Shown here one piece after another: positions 1-7,535 of a stretch of 35,913 nucleotides of DNA; positions within the stretch are counted from its first letter, which is position 1, and every line of letters starts with the position of its first letter. Source of the stretch: Sediminitomix flava (GTDB lineage Bacteria > Bacteroidota > Bacteroidia > Cytophagales > Flammeovirgaceae). The notes below the pieces were generated by a model that saw only the letters and a program-made list of their open reading frames with translations, ran no database searches and was not told where the DNA came from. Made by a program: the position numbers and the translations under genes. Location: NCBI RefSeq assembly GCF_003149185.1, contig NZ_QGDO01000004.1, forward strand, positions 169,053-204,965, given 5' to 3'.

Positions 1-73
1 TCTCGAGGGTGGAGATCGCAGCATAAAGCTTCAGCCTAACTGCTCCGTGAAGGTTCGAATCCTTCCCTTACAG
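1..73 (+). tRNA. Class II tRNA-like gene, CUC anticodon, copy 1 (5' end cut off)
   Basis: This is the 3' two thirds of the same unit that is complete at 102-209. The window opens inside the anticodon loop and the copy runs through the long variable arm, the T-arm and the 3' acceptor strand. Every base present matches copies 2 and 3. The truncation comes from the window edge, not from a visible mutation, so more copies may lie upstream. Confidence 0.7.
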
Positions 74-101
74 CTATTAAAATTACAACAACAAGTTACA
101 C

Positions 102-209
102 TGTGAGGTGACGAAATTGGCAGACGTACCCTCCTCTCTCGAGGGTGGAGATCGCAGCATAAAGCTTCAGCCTAACTGCTCCGTGAAGGTTCGAATCCTT
201 CCCTTACAG
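102..209 (+). tRNA. Class II tRNA-like gene, CUC anticodon, copy 2
   Basis: The cloverleaf can be drawn by hand. Acceptor 102-108 pairs with 202-208. The D-stem has 3 bp (111-113 with 125-127) and its loop carries the GG pair at 119-120. The anticodon stem has 5 bp (129-133 with 141-145). The T-arm is 185-201 with the loop TTCGAAT. The D-arm resembles bacterial tRNA-Leu. The anticodon at 136-138 is CTC, which would read the Glu codon GAG, and position 37 is U where a purine is almost universal. The variable arm is a GGAG/CTCC stem holding about 28 nt, longer than usual for Leu or Ser. The discriminator is G209, as in tRNA-Ser and unlike the A73 of tRNA-Leu; C101-G209 could instead add an eighth acceptor pair. 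CCA is not encoded. It could be a missense-type tRNA, a regulatory tRNA-like RNA or a decayed tRNA; charging cannot be predicted. Confidence 0.72.
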
Positions 210-237
210 CTATTAAAATTACAACAACAAGTTACAC

Positions 238-345
238 TGTGAGGTGACGAAATTGGCAGACGTACCCTCCTCTCTCGAGGGTGGAGATCGCAGCATAAAG
301 CTTCAGCCTAACTGCTCCGTGAAGGTTCGAATCCTTCCCTTACAG
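238..345 (+). tRNA. Class II tRNA-like gene, CUC anticodon, copy 3
   Basis: This copy is identical to copy 2 across the whole cloverleaf and lies exactly 136 bp downstream. It is the last copy: the shared 26-28 bp AT-rich spacer is absent here and the 3' end runs straight into a T-tract at 347-352. Identity of all visible copies argues for recent amplification or gene conversion, or for selection on the sequence. Confidence 0.72.
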
Positions 346-385
346 CTTTTTTCATCTGGTAAATAGATGAATTGGTTAGTAATTC

Positions 386-420
386 AGGGATACATCAAAG
401 ATTTTGGTCGTATCCTTTTA
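386..420 (+). terminator. Possible terminator of the tRNA-like array
   Basis: GGATAC at 388-393 pairs with GTATCC at 410-415, extended by G-T and A-T pairs, and TTTT follows. The loop is large (16 nt), so this is a weak hairpin. The T6 tract directly after the last tRNA-like gene (347-352) is another possible end point. Confidence 0.35.
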
Positions 421-498
421 CTATTACAGTCCTTCCCTCCTTTATATCTTCTATATTTTCTTGGAGAAAATTACATATTTGATTTGCTTTACAGCGGA

Positions 499-526
499 TT
501 AAAGTAAACTATATTGTTTACTTTAA
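499..526. promoter_or_regulatory. Perfect 11-bp inverted repeat upstream of kbl
   Basis: TTAAAGTAAAC at 499-509 is mirrored exactly by GTTTACTTTAA at 516-526 around a 6-nt AT spacer. It ends 30 bp before the kbl start and no T-tract typical of a terminator follows. This geometry fits a binding site for a dimeric regulator. The regulator is not identifiable and is not encoded next to it. Confidence 0.55.
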
Positions 527-556
527 ACATTACTATAAACACAATTTGATAAAACC

Positions 557-1753
557 ATGTTTGATACGCTGAAACCTAAGTTAGAGCAGGAAATTGCTGC
601 TATTAAAGAAGCAGGTCTTTACAAAAGTGAAAGAGTTATCACTACACCACAAGGTGCAGAAATTAAAACAGACAAAGGTGAAGAAGTATTGAACTTCTGT
701 GCAAACAATTACCTTGGTCTTTCATCTCATCCACAAGTAATTGAAGCTGCAAAAGCAGCTATTGATAGCCATGGTTATGGAATGTCATCAGTTCGTTTCA
801 TTTGTGGTACTCAAGATATCCATAAAGAACTTGAAAAGAAGATTTCAGAATTCTTAGGAACAGAAGACACAATCCTTTACGCAGCTGCATTTGATGCTAA
901 CGGAGGTGTTTTTGAGCCTATCTTAGGCCCTGAAGACGCAATTATTTCAGACACCTTGAATCATGCTTCAATCATCGATGGAGTTCGTTTGTGTAAAGCC
1001 ATGCGATACAGATATATCCATAATGACATGTCTGATCTTGAAAAACAACTTCAAGCAGCAGATGAGGCAGGAGCTAAAAATAAAATCATTGTAACTGATG
1101 GTGTATTCAGTATGGATGGTACAATTGCTCAGTTAGATAAAATCTGTGATTTAGCTGACAAGTACAATGCCCTTGTTATGACTGACGAATGCCATAGTAC
1201 TGGTTTTATGGGTAAAACTGGTAGAGGTGTTCATGAGCATTGTGATGTAATGGGACGTATTGACATCGTGACTGGTACACTAGGTAAAGCACTAGGCGGT
1301 GCTTCTGGAGGTTTTACTTCTGGTCGAAAAGAAATCATTGATATTCTTCGCCAACGTTCAAGACCATATTTATTCTCAAATACACTTGCGCCATCCATCA
1401 CGGGTGCTTCTATTGCTGTATTCGATTTACTTTCTAGCACAACTGAGCTAAGAGATAAATTGGAAGAAAATACGCTTTACTTCCGTGAAAAGATGACAGC
1501 TGCAGGCTTTGACATCAAAGAAGGTGTTCATCCAATTGTTCCTATCATGCTTTATGATGCTCCACTATCTCAAAAGTTCGCTGAGAAATTATTGGAAAGA
1601 GGAATTTACGTAATTGGATTCTACTACCCTGTTGTACCAAAAGGACAAGCTCGTATTCGTGTTCAGATTTCTGCTGCACATTCTAGAGCGCACTTAGATA
1701 AAGCAATAAATGCCTTTACAGAAGTTGGAAAAGAACTTGGTGTTCTTAGCTAA
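557..1753 (+). CDS. kbl: Glycine C-acetyltransferase (2-amino-3-ketobutyrate CoA ligase)
   Basis: This PLP-dependent enzyme of the alpha-oxoamine synthase family cleaves 2-amino-3-ketobutyrate with CoA to glycine and acetyl-CoA, the second step of threonine breakdown through threonine dehydrogenase. The 398-residue length matches Kbl. Visible family features are [14 protein letters not shown] near residues 46-59, [15 protein letters not shown] near 72-86 (substrate and cofactor pocket), the DECHSTG motif near 210-216 and the PLP lysine K244 in [10 protein letters not shown]. The ATG at 557 gives the normal Kbl N-terminus. The usual partner tdh is not next to it. The gene has its own terminator and an upstream inverted repeat, so it is probably a single-gene unit. 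The related enzymes BioF and serine palmitoyltransferase are less likely, because the N-terminus and the SSVRFICGT region are Kbl-like. Confidence 0.95.
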   Translation: MFDTLKPKLEQEIAAIKEAGLYKSERVITTPQGAEIKTDKGEEVLNFCANNYLGLSSHPQVIEAAKAAIDSHGYGMSSVRFICGTQDIHKELEKKISEFLGTEDTILYAAAFDANGGVFEPILGPEDAIISDTLNHASIIDGVRLCKAMRYRYIHNDMSDLEKQLQAADEAGAKNKIIVTDGVFSMDGTIAQLDKICDLADKYNALVMTDECHSTGFMGKTGRGVHEHCDVMGRIDIVTGTLGKALGGASGGFTSGRKEIIDILRQRSRPYLFSNTLAPSITGASIAVFDLLSSTTELRDKLEENTLYFREKMTAAGFDIKEGVHPIVPIMLYDAPLSQKFAEKLLERGIYVIGFYYPVVPKGQARIRVQISAAHSRAHLDKAINAFTEVGKELGVLS

Positions 1754-1778
1754 TATGAATTAATCATATTATATATTT

Positions 1779-1820
1779 TAAAGACTACTATTCTAACACG
1801 AATGGTAGTCTTTATTTTTT
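1779..1820 (+). terminator. Intrinsic terminator of kbl
   Basis: A 14-nt arm at 1779-1792 pairs with 1801-1814 (one G-T wobble) around an 8-nt loop, followed by a T-rich tract. It lies 26 bp after the kbl stop. Confidence 0.85.
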
Positions 1821-2121
1821 AATCTGAATCATACTCGAGTATTAAATTGTTTAATTGCGATCTATAATTTGAATTTTCACGATCAAAGTTTTCATTTTCT
1901 TATAACAATTAAGACTACTCCAATATTTTCCCGAACTAATTGCACCTAAACACTGCTTTTTTAACAAAGTTAATATATTTAAACCTAAAGTCTTCAATGA
2001 TTTTTTATTGAAAAACGTATTTGATCATCATTATTACTCAATAGCTAAAACTTTAGCCTCTAAATCATTTTAGAGTATTTTTTTGCCATCAACATTAAAT
2101 CTTTACCATTGACTAATTGCT
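1821..2121. other. Gene-free AT-rich stretch with an orphan terminator
   Basis: No ORF of convincing composition is seen on either strand. The stretch holds a second terminator-like hairpin at 2058-2083 that no recognised gene needs, because kbl already ends at 1779-1820. The promoter of the following hypothetical gene must also lie here, but no exact TAnnTTTG box was found; TATAATTTG near 1861-1870 is one base too long. Confidence 0.5.
2058..2083 (+). terminator. Orphan terminator-like hairpin
   Basis: CTCTAAA (2058-2064) pairs with TTTAGAG (2069-2075) over a 4-nt loop, followed by TATTTTTTT. A smaller GCTAA/TTAGC hairpin sits just before it. It is 40 bp upstream of the next start codon, so it could end a short RNA or attenuate the downstream gene. 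Confidence 0.55.
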
Positions 2122-2526
2122 ATGTATCCAACATTCCACCAACAGGTACTTAACCGCTTGACCGATATCCGTCCGGTCATTGAAGAATTACGGGAGATGC
2201 AGTTCCAGAAATGGAAGTATCAATTATTCGTATCAGACATCGAACAAGAATTTGACCTATCCAATTTCCAAGTAGCCTTCTTAGATCTTTTGAGCTTAAA
2301 ATATAAGTGTGATATCTATCCTGCTGTTCAAGAAAAAGTACATCAAGAATTCTATACTTATTACGGAGGTAAAAAGGATGATATCCGAATCTTTCTTCAA
2401 GGCTTAGAGATACCTAGCGAAGCGAGTAAAAAATGGCGATTGATTTATGAAGATGATGAAGCTGAAGCAATTGTAAATATCTATTTCAGTGGTTGGGATT
2501 TTGAAATGTCAACTTTAATAGGCTGA
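2122..2526 (+). CDS. Hypothetical cytoplasmic protein, 134 aa
   Basis: I do not recognise a family. The protein has no signal peptide or membrane segment. It is acidic towards the C-terminus, rich in aromatic residues (FYTYYGG near 77-83, a W-containing end) and looks compact and mostly alpha-helical. Codon use matches its neighbours and a terminator follows 20 bp after the stop, so it is likely a real single-gene unit. The ATG at 2122 is the first in frame. No function is inferred. Confidence 0.75.
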   Translation: MYPTFHQQVLNRLTDIRPVIEELREMQFQKWKYQLFVSDIEQEFDLSNFQVAFLDLLSLKYKCDIYPAVQEKVHQEFYTYYGGKKDDIRIFLQGLEIPSEASKKWRLIYEDDEAEAIVNIYFSGWDFEMSTLIG

Positions 2527-2547
2527 AATAAAAAATATTCCCATACA

Positions 2548-2586
2548 AAAACCACCCTGAAACCTATTTCAGAGTGGTTTTTTCTT
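2548..2586 (+). terminator. Intrinsic terminator of the 134-aa gene
   Basis: The arm AAACCACCCTGAAA and its near-perfect complement TTTCAGAGTGGTTT (one mismatch) surround a short loop and are followed by a long T-tract at about 2578-2590. Confidence 0.85.
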
Positions 2587-2674
2587 TTTTATCAAAAAAA
2601 GATGAGAAAAAGCTGTAAGAAAATAAGCAACTCCACGACTAAAGGAACGAACTCAAAAACTTAAAAAACTAATC

Positions 2675-3562
2675 ATGAAAAAAATTATCTCAGCACTCGT
2701 TTCATTATTCCTTTTCACTTTCAACCTAAATGCTCAATCTTCAGATGCTTTCAAAGTTGAAGTTACAGGAAAAGGCCCTTCATTCTTTCTAATCCCAGGT
2801 GCTTCATGCGGTTCAAATGTCTATAACCAGTTTGTTGAAGACCATCAAGATAAATTTCAGTTTCATAAAATCACATTGGCTGGCTATGCTGGAAACCCTG
2901 CCTTAGAAGGAGACACTTTCTTACCAAATGTTACTTCTGCAATCTCGGCATACATCAAACAACATAAAACAGATAACAGTATCTTGATGGGGCATAGCAT
3001 TGGAGGATTTATTTCATTACTTCTAAACCAAAATGAAGCTCTAATTAAACGAGTAATTATCATAGATACACTTCCTTTTTTACCTGCCTCTATCAATCCA
3101 TTAGCTACCGAAGATAACATGAAGGCTTTCATTCATCAGTTTGTTCCTGATTATACCAAAATGAAAAACGCTGATTTTGAAGCTCAACTCATACAAAATC
3201 TAAAAGGGATGGTAAAAAGTGAATCTCACATCGATTTTATCATGGAAGAAGCACAACATACCGATAAAAAAACGATGACGGTAAGTATGAGAGAACTTAT
3301 GACTACCGACCTCAGGAACAAACTCAACAATATAAAATCTGAAGTACTGGTTCTTTATCCTTGGGATTCTGATTTGTCGAAAATTTATCCAAACTTCACA
3401 AAAGAAAGAATTTCAACAGTATATCAAACGCAATATTCTGGTATTGAGAACATCCAACTCGAAATGATTGAAGATGCTAGACACTTTTTAATGTTAGACC
3501 AAGCCGAAGTTTTCTCGAAAAAGGTCAATCAATTTTTAAATAAACCAATCGCTGTGAAATAA
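2675..3562 (+). CDS. Secreted alpha/beta hydrolase
   Basis: The 295-residue protein starts with a signal peptide (MKK, then a hydrophobic core, cleavage near NAQS at about 21). The fold is shown by the strand and oxyanion region FFLIPGASCGS near 38-47, the nucleophile elbow GHSIGG with Ser108, and a late DARHFLMLDQ segment that would give the catalytic His. The substrate cannot be told. It sits 5 bp upstream of an ECF sigma gene and is very probably co-transcribed with it. A hydrolase leading a sigma/anti-sigma pair suggests that the enzyme is the output or part of the envelope sensing circuit; that link is inference. Confidence 0.85.
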   Translation: MKKIISALVSLFLFTFNLNAQSSDAFKVEVTGKGPSFFLIPGASCGSNVYNQFVEDHQDKFQFHKITLAGYAGNPALEGDTFLPNVTSAISAYIKQHKTDNSILMGHSIGGFISLLLNQNEALIKRVIIIDTLPFLPASINPLATEDNMKAFIHQFVPDYTKMKNADFEAQLIQNLKGMVKSESHIDFIMEEAQHTDKKTMTVSMRELMTTDLRNKLNNIKSEVLVLYPWDSDLSKIYPNFTKERISTVYQTQYSGIENIQLEMIEDARHFLMLDQAEVFSKKVNQFLNKPIAVK

Positions 3563-3567
3563 CTGCT

Positions 3568-4059
3568 ATGAAAAAAGAAGAACTATTTCAGCAAATCATA
3601 AAGGAGCATAAGGACAAGTTATTCCGATTGGTATATGCTTACCTCTATGACAAATCTGCTGCAGAAGACCTCATGCAAGAAGTGTGGATAAATGTTTGGG
3701 AAAGTCTATCTAAATACAAAGGCGATGCCCAGCTTTCCACTTGGTTGTATCGGATTACGGTAAATACTACTATTTCATTCAACAGAAGTAGCACACGCAA
3801 AAAAGACCTTAATGAAACCTATAAAAAAGAAGCTTTCACAGATGATTACGACTTCGAAAAAGATGAACAGATCAATATGCTCATGAAAGCAATTCATCAG
3901 CTGAAAGAAGATGAAAGGTTAGTGATCGGTTTAGTCTTAGAAGACCTTAGTTACAAGGAAATCAGTGAAGTATTAGGTATTTCGGTCAATAATATTGGCG
4001 TAAAAATTAACAGAATAAAAAATAAACTCTCAAAAATATTGAATCATGAACGAGCTTAA
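3568..4059 (+). CDS. ECF-type RNA polymerase sigma factor
   Basis: The 163-residue length is typical of ECF sigma factors. Region 2 is near residues 10-75 (YAYLYDKSAAEDLMQEVW then LSTWLYRITVN), and region 4 near 110-160 holds a helix-turn-helix (LSYKEISEVLGISVNNIGVKINRIKNKL). It would redirect RNA polymerase to a small regulon in response to an envelope signal. It starts 5 bp after the hydrolase stop and its end overlaps the next gene by 14 bp, indicating translational coupling with a membrane partner. ECF operons are often autoregulated; the promoter was not identified here. Confidence 0.93.
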   Translation: MKKEELFQQIIKEHKDKLFRLVYAYLYDKSAAEDLMQEVWINVWESLSKYKGDAQLSTWLYRITVNTTISFNRSSTRKKDLNETYKKEAFTDDYDFEKDEQINMLMKAIHQLKEDERLVIGLVLEDLSYKEISEVLGISVNNIGVKINRIKNKLSKILNHERA

Positions 4060-4654
4060 AGAATTTAAAAACGCTTGGAATCAAGTAAAGGCATCAGATA
4101 ATATAAAACCATTAGAATTAGATAAATCATTTCTAGCGAAGCTGAAAGAAATAGATAGAAAAATAAAGAACGAAAATATAGGACTTACAATAGCATTCGG
4201 GACATTAGCGGGCTTGTTTACTTACATCTGGTCTATTTTGCCAAGTTCTTTTTGGCTTGCTCATGTAAGTTTAATTGGAGTAGCAATCTTACTGTTCGTT
4301 TCTATGGGTATTTTCTGGTATAGAAAGTTCAACTTAAATAAATATGATTTCTCTGCTGAAACCTCTGTATTTATAGAAGAATTACTTAAAAAACTTAAGT
4401 TTCAGTTATGGGTCACAAATAATTATATGTATTTCTACACAGGTATTTTATATACTTTTATCATGATTTATTTGAGCCAAATATTGGCTTTAGGCTCATT
4501 GAAACTACAGCTTATAGGATATGGGGGAGCAACTTTATGGATGGTTTTAGTTCTTTATTTTGGGATGAAAAAGAAGAAAAAATCAAATAAAAATAAGATT
4601 GTTCCTCTCATAGATCAACTTAAAGAACTTCAACATAAACTAAATAAAAACTAA
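4046..4654 (+). CDS. Four-helix membrane protein, candidate anti-sigma factor
   Basis: This 202-residue protein has a soluble N-terminus of about 45 residues and then four hydrophobic segments, roughly at 46-68, 72-92, 127-150 and 154-173, ending in a lysine-rich tail. It overlaps the ECF sigma gene by 14 bp. Position and topology (a cytoplasmic N-terminal part that could hold the sigma factor, followed by membrane helices) suggest an anti-sigma factor. No zinc-finger HxxxCxxC motif or FecR domain is visible, so this is a guess from context, not a family match. Confidence 0.7.
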   Translation: MNELKEFKNAWNQVKASDNIKPLELDKSFLAKLKEIDRKIKNENIGLTIAFGTLAGLFTYIWSILPSSFWLAHVSLIGVAILLFVSMGIFWYRKFNLNKYDFSAETSVFIEELLKKLKFQLWVTNNYMYFYTGILYTFIMIYLSQILALGSLKLQLIGYGGATLWMVLVLYFGMKKKKKSNKNKIVPLIDQLKELQHKLNKN

Positions 4655-4660
4655 AAAGAA

Positions 4661-4698
4661 ACCGTTCTAGCCTCAGTACTAGAACGGTCTCTTTTTTT
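4661..4698. terminator. Bidirectional terminator between convergent genes
   Basis: ACCGTTCTAG (4661-4670) pairs perfectly with CTAGAACGGT (4679-4688). T7 follows on the plus strand, and an A-rich tract precedes it, which serves the minus strand. It separates the sigma operon from the convergent gene ending at 4699. Confidence 0.88.
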
Positions 4699-5271
4699 CT
4701 ATAAGGTAGAAACTTCTACACTCTCGTTATAAGTGAGAATAAACTCCACTAGAGATTCATAAAAAATAGAGTGCTTTTCAAGTTTAGCCATAGCATCTTG
4801 ATCATCCTCTAAAAGAATACCTAAATTCTTCTTTGATAAGCGTACCATTTCGCCATCTGTCCCCAATGAGATTTGAGGTGGAAAATCTTCAGAATATAAA
4901 GCATCTTTTACTTTACTGCTTGAAAGCGCTTCCTCTGAACCGACATTTGAATGATAATTAAAGTAGAGCGTAATTCTACCTTGCTTATAAATCAAATAAG
5001 GGGTTTTATTTTGATGTACACGCACAATCTTATCTTCCTCTTTCTGATATCCCCAAATATTCTGCTCACTCAAAGGTAAAATAACCTTCCCTCCTTCTGT
5101 ATCTTTTAAAAGAATTGCATAACGTCCATTTTTGCTTTTGGTGCCTACGTATTCAGCATAAGTCTTTAGCTTTTTATCAAGAAAGGCTTCATGCGACTCA
5201 TAAACTCCTACTTGCGAAAATGCTGTGGTAAAACAAAAACAAGCGATTAAAAATAAGGTCAACCTTTTCAT
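4699..5271 (-). CDS. Secreted hypothetical protein, 190 aa
   Basis: A clear signal peptide (MKRLTLFLIACFCFTTAFSQ, cleavage near 20) is followed by a soluble domain of mixed strands and helices (GGKVILPLSEQNIWGYQ, then RITLYFNYHS). I do not recognise the family. There is no lipobox, transmembrane segment or obvious catalytic motif. The protein is probably periplasmic or exported. It is convergent with the sigma operon and has about 277 bp of gene-free upstream DNA. Confidence 0.75.
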   Translation of the reverse strand: MKRLTLFLIACFCFTTAFSQVGVYESHEAFLDKKLKTYAEYVGTKSKNGRYAILLKDTEGGKVILPLSEQNIWGYQKEEDKIVRVHQNKTPYLIYKQGRITLYFNYHSNVGSEEALSSSKVKDALYSEDFPPQISLGTDGEMVRLSKKNLGILLEDDQDAMAKLEKHSIFYESLVEFILTYNESVEVSTL

Positions 5272-5548
5272 ATCAGATTGATTTTAAGATGAGTGAATAG
5301 ATGATGAATAGAAATAAATGGGTGAATATCACAATACTAACATAGTACCTATTCAAGAAAATATATCAATCCTGAAAAGGCTTTTCGATCAACCTATTAT
5401 GAATTGAGATCAACCATACTTTTTTGGCGATTAAAGTTTTTTCCAAAAAAGATTAAAAAAAAATGAGGTAAGGATAGGGGTTATTGTTTCATGAAGATAC
5501 TTAGAGATGTAGAACATGAAATTGTGAGATAGATTAATCCAACATATA

Positions 5549-6760
5549 ATGAAAAAATTCACTTTAATAACACTAACAACCCTTCTTATCAACATTTGTA
5601 GCACAGCAACTTTTGCACAGTCGCAAGTTGATTCATTAAACCATATCCCATTAGTCAAAAACGAAATTGCAGATGATTACTTCGGAGTTCAATTTGCTCT
5701 TGCTAGTAATCATGTCTCTAAAACTATGCGTGGTATTCAGTGGAGTTTTGGAACGAACAAGGCAGATGAAGGATTTAACGGATGGCAATTTGCTCTCGGA
5801 GGAAACATCAACGGTGGCGATACAAAAGGCTTTCAGTTAGGGCTAGGCTACAACCGTGCAGATGACTCCATCATTGGATCTCAATTCGGCGCAGGATTTA
5901 ACTCGACATCACACCTTAAAGGACTCCAAGCTGCAGTTGGGGCAAACATAGCAGATAAAGCTCACGGTGTACAAGTTGGTTTATACAACCAAGCTGAAGA
6001 ATTATCAGGGGTACAAATCGGTGTTGTCAATACCGTATTGAAAGAAAGAAGTCATGGATTACAAGCTGCAGCGGTAAATGTCAGTACCTCTGAAGTATTA
6101 GACGGCATACAACTTGGTGTTGTCAATACAGCTAAAGATGTAGAAGGTCTTCAAGCAGGTTTCTTGAATAAATCTGACAAAATGGATGGACTGAGCATTG
6201 GTTTCATTAATGTCGCGGACTCTTTAGATGGGCTGAGTATTGCTCCTTTCTCTTTTATCAAAGATGGTATTGCTGATTTTGAACTAAGTTATTCAGATAA
6301 CTTCCAGTACAATTTTAGCTTTAGATCGGGTAAAGAATATTTCTACTTCATTTGGACTGGTGGCGTACAAAACACTGACGACTTCAACAGATACGGCCTT
6401 GGTGGTGGTATTGGTACACAATGGAATATGGCTCACAAAGGTTTAGTGAAAGGTAGTTTTGAACTTACGCACATGTTTGTAAAAGATGATAGACAAATTG
6501 ACTGGGGCGATGGGCAGAACTATTTATCACAAGGTAGATTAAACATCATTGTAAACCTTGCAAAACCAATTTCTTTAGTAGCTGGACCAACGCTTAACTA
6601 CTCTTACCAAAGCGGTAATTGGGTAGATAAAGATGCTCCTAGCTTTACTAAAATTGACCCAATGTATGAGTACAGACAAGAATATGAACTTTCAGATAAA
6701 GTAACCGAACACAAACTTTGGCTAGGTTTCCATGCAGGTATCAGAATCCACCTGTATTAA
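5549..6760 (+). CDS. Secreted surface-repeat protein (LA_2272-like repeats)
   Basis: The protein has a signal peptide (cleavage near TFAQS, about 24). Residues 60-245 are built of repeats of about 16-25 residues on the pattern G-(L/V/I/F)-Q-x-G-x-x-N, for example GVQVGLYNQ, GVQIGVVNT, GIQLGVVNT, GLQAGFLNK and GLSIGFINV. Such spacing suggests a beta-solenoid or stacked-strand fold. Residues 250-403 look like an outer-membrane beta-barrel-type domain (alternating aromatic strands, aromatic-rich end RIHLY). The repeats resemble the surface-repeat family named after Leptospira LA_2272; that family name is from memory and the function is unknown. The DNA of two adjacent repeats also matches (GGTGTTGTCAATAC near 6020 and 6116), indicating internal duplication. 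Confidence 0.78.
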   Translation: MKKFTLITLTTLLINICSTATFAQSQVDSLNHIPLVKNEIADDYFGVQFALASNHVSKTMRGIQWSFGTNKADEGFNGWQFALGGNINGGDTKGFQLGLGYNRADDSIIGSQFGAGFNSTSHLKGLQAAVGANIADKAHGVQVGLYNQAEELSGVQIGVVNTVLKERSHGLQAAAVNVSTSEVLDGIQLGVVNTAKDVEGLQAGFLNKSDKMDGLSIGFINVADSLDGLSIAPFSFIKDGIADFELSYSDNFQYNFSFRSGKEYFYFIWTGGVQNTDDFNRYGLGGGIGTQWNMAHKGLVKGSFELTHMFVKDDRQIDWGDGQNYLSQGRLNIIVNLAKPISLVAGPTLNYSYQSGNWVDKDAPSFTKIDPMYEYRQEYELSDKVTEHKLWLGFHAGIRIHLY

Positions 6761-6800
6761 AATTTCTGAATAACAATTGCCAACTTTTTAAAATAAAAAG

Positions 6801-6840
6801 ATTAGTTGCTCTGTGTTTCCTATGACATAGAGCAACTAAT
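6801..6840. terminator. Strong stem-loop between two surface-protein genes
   Basis: A 15-bp stem (6801-6815 with 6826-6840, one G-T wobble) closes a 10-nt loop. No T-tract follows on the plus strand, so it may be an RNA-stabilising or partial terminator structure ahead of the gene at 6859. The minus strand would have T-rich sequence after it. Confidence 0.6.
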
Positions 6841-6858
6841 CATATAAAATTAGAGGAT

Positions 6859-7302
6859 ATGAAAAGGTACTTTTTTATAGTGTGCTTTCTTTTAACACTA
6901 ACCGAATTAAAAGCTCAAGAAGTTGGGCTAAGAGTTAACAACACAACAGGTTCTAATGTAGGAATTGGAGCCACTTTCTTTTCTGAAAATTCACAACGTT
7001 TACATACAAGTGTTTCATTTAATAAAGGCTTTGGTATTGAAGCTTTATGGGATTATATGTTTAATCCTTTTAGTGAAAACAATGCAACTGAAGCGCTAAA
7101 CTTCTACGTTGGCACAGGATTATTCACACTCATCAGTGACCCTACAGAATTTGGAATTACTGCTGAAATTGGAGCTGAATATCGTTTTAATGAGCCCCCT
7201 CTCGTATTAGGAGTTGATTGGCGGCCTCAATTCGAAATCATCCAAGAAGGGGCTTTCCGGGCCAATAGTTTTGGTATAAATATTAGATGGTGCTTTAACT
7301 GA
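6859..7302 (+). CDS. Secreted small outer-membrane-like protein, 147 aa
   Basis: A signal peptide (MKRYFFIVCFLLTLTELKAQ, cleavage near 20) precedes about 125 residues rich in alternating hydrophobic strands and glycine (VGLRVNN, NVGIGATFF, FGINIRW), as in small Bacteroidota beta-barrel or porin-like proteins. The segment AEIGAEYRFNEPPLVLGVDWRP resembles a conserved pattern in such proteins. No enzyme motif is seen. It may be co-expressed with the preceding surface-repeat gene, but a strong hairpin separates them. Confidence 0.72.
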   Translation: MKRYFFIVCFLLTLTELKAQEVGLRVNNTTGSNVGIGATFFSENSQRLHTSVSFNKGFGIEALWDYMFNPFSENNATEALNFYVGTGLFTLISDPTEFGITAEIGAEYRFNEPPLVLGVDWRPQFEIIQEGAFRANSFGINIRWCFN

Positions 7303-7377
7303 CAATATGAATAAAGCCTTAATCTTTATTTAGAGTCAAATAAGCACTATCAAAAGATAATAAATAGTTCACCCTTG

Positions 7378-7413
7378 AAATCCTTGGAGTATCTTACTTC
7401 GAGGATTTTTTTA
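7378..7413 (+). terminator. Intrinsic terminator
   Basis: A 14-bp stem starting AAATCCTTGGAGTA at 7378 with two G-T pairs and a 3-4 nt loop is followed by T7. It ends the surface-protein unit. Confidence 0.85.
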
Positions 7414-7535
7414 TAAAAAGGTGATTAAAAATCCACCAATAGGAAAATACTTTCTGAAATACACATTTTTTAAGAATGCCTAAAGCTGTTGTTTATTAAC
7501 TTTTTATCTTAGAAAGATAGATTAAAAACAACACT

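Larger units (their letters stand above)
1..346 (+). repeat. Tandem array of 136-bp tRNA-like units
   Basis: Two and a half copies of a 136-bp direct repeat are visible, offset exactly 136 bp (the same string starts at 1, 137 and 273). Each unit is one tRNA-like body of about 108 nt plus an AT-rich spacer. No base difference is seen between copies. The array is open at the window edge, so the true copy number is unknown. Confidence 0.93.

Noticed and set aside
102-209. Selenocysteine tRNA
   Set aside because: The anticodon is CUC, not UCA, and the D-stem has 3 bp rather than the long D-stem of tRNA-Sec.
102-209. tRNA interrupted by an intron
   Set aside because: The anticodon arm is a regular 5-bp stem with a 7-nt loop; the extra sequence sits in the variable arm, not next to the anticodon, and shows no group I intron features.
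1-346. CRISPR array from the regular repeats at the left edge
   Set aside because: The units are 136 bp and identical throughout, with no unique spacers; each folds as a tRNA-like molecule.
7303-7535. SAM riboswitch in front of the cystathionine enzyme
   Set aside because: The only structure is the terminator of the previous gene at 7378-7413; no conserved SAM-aptamer segments were seen.
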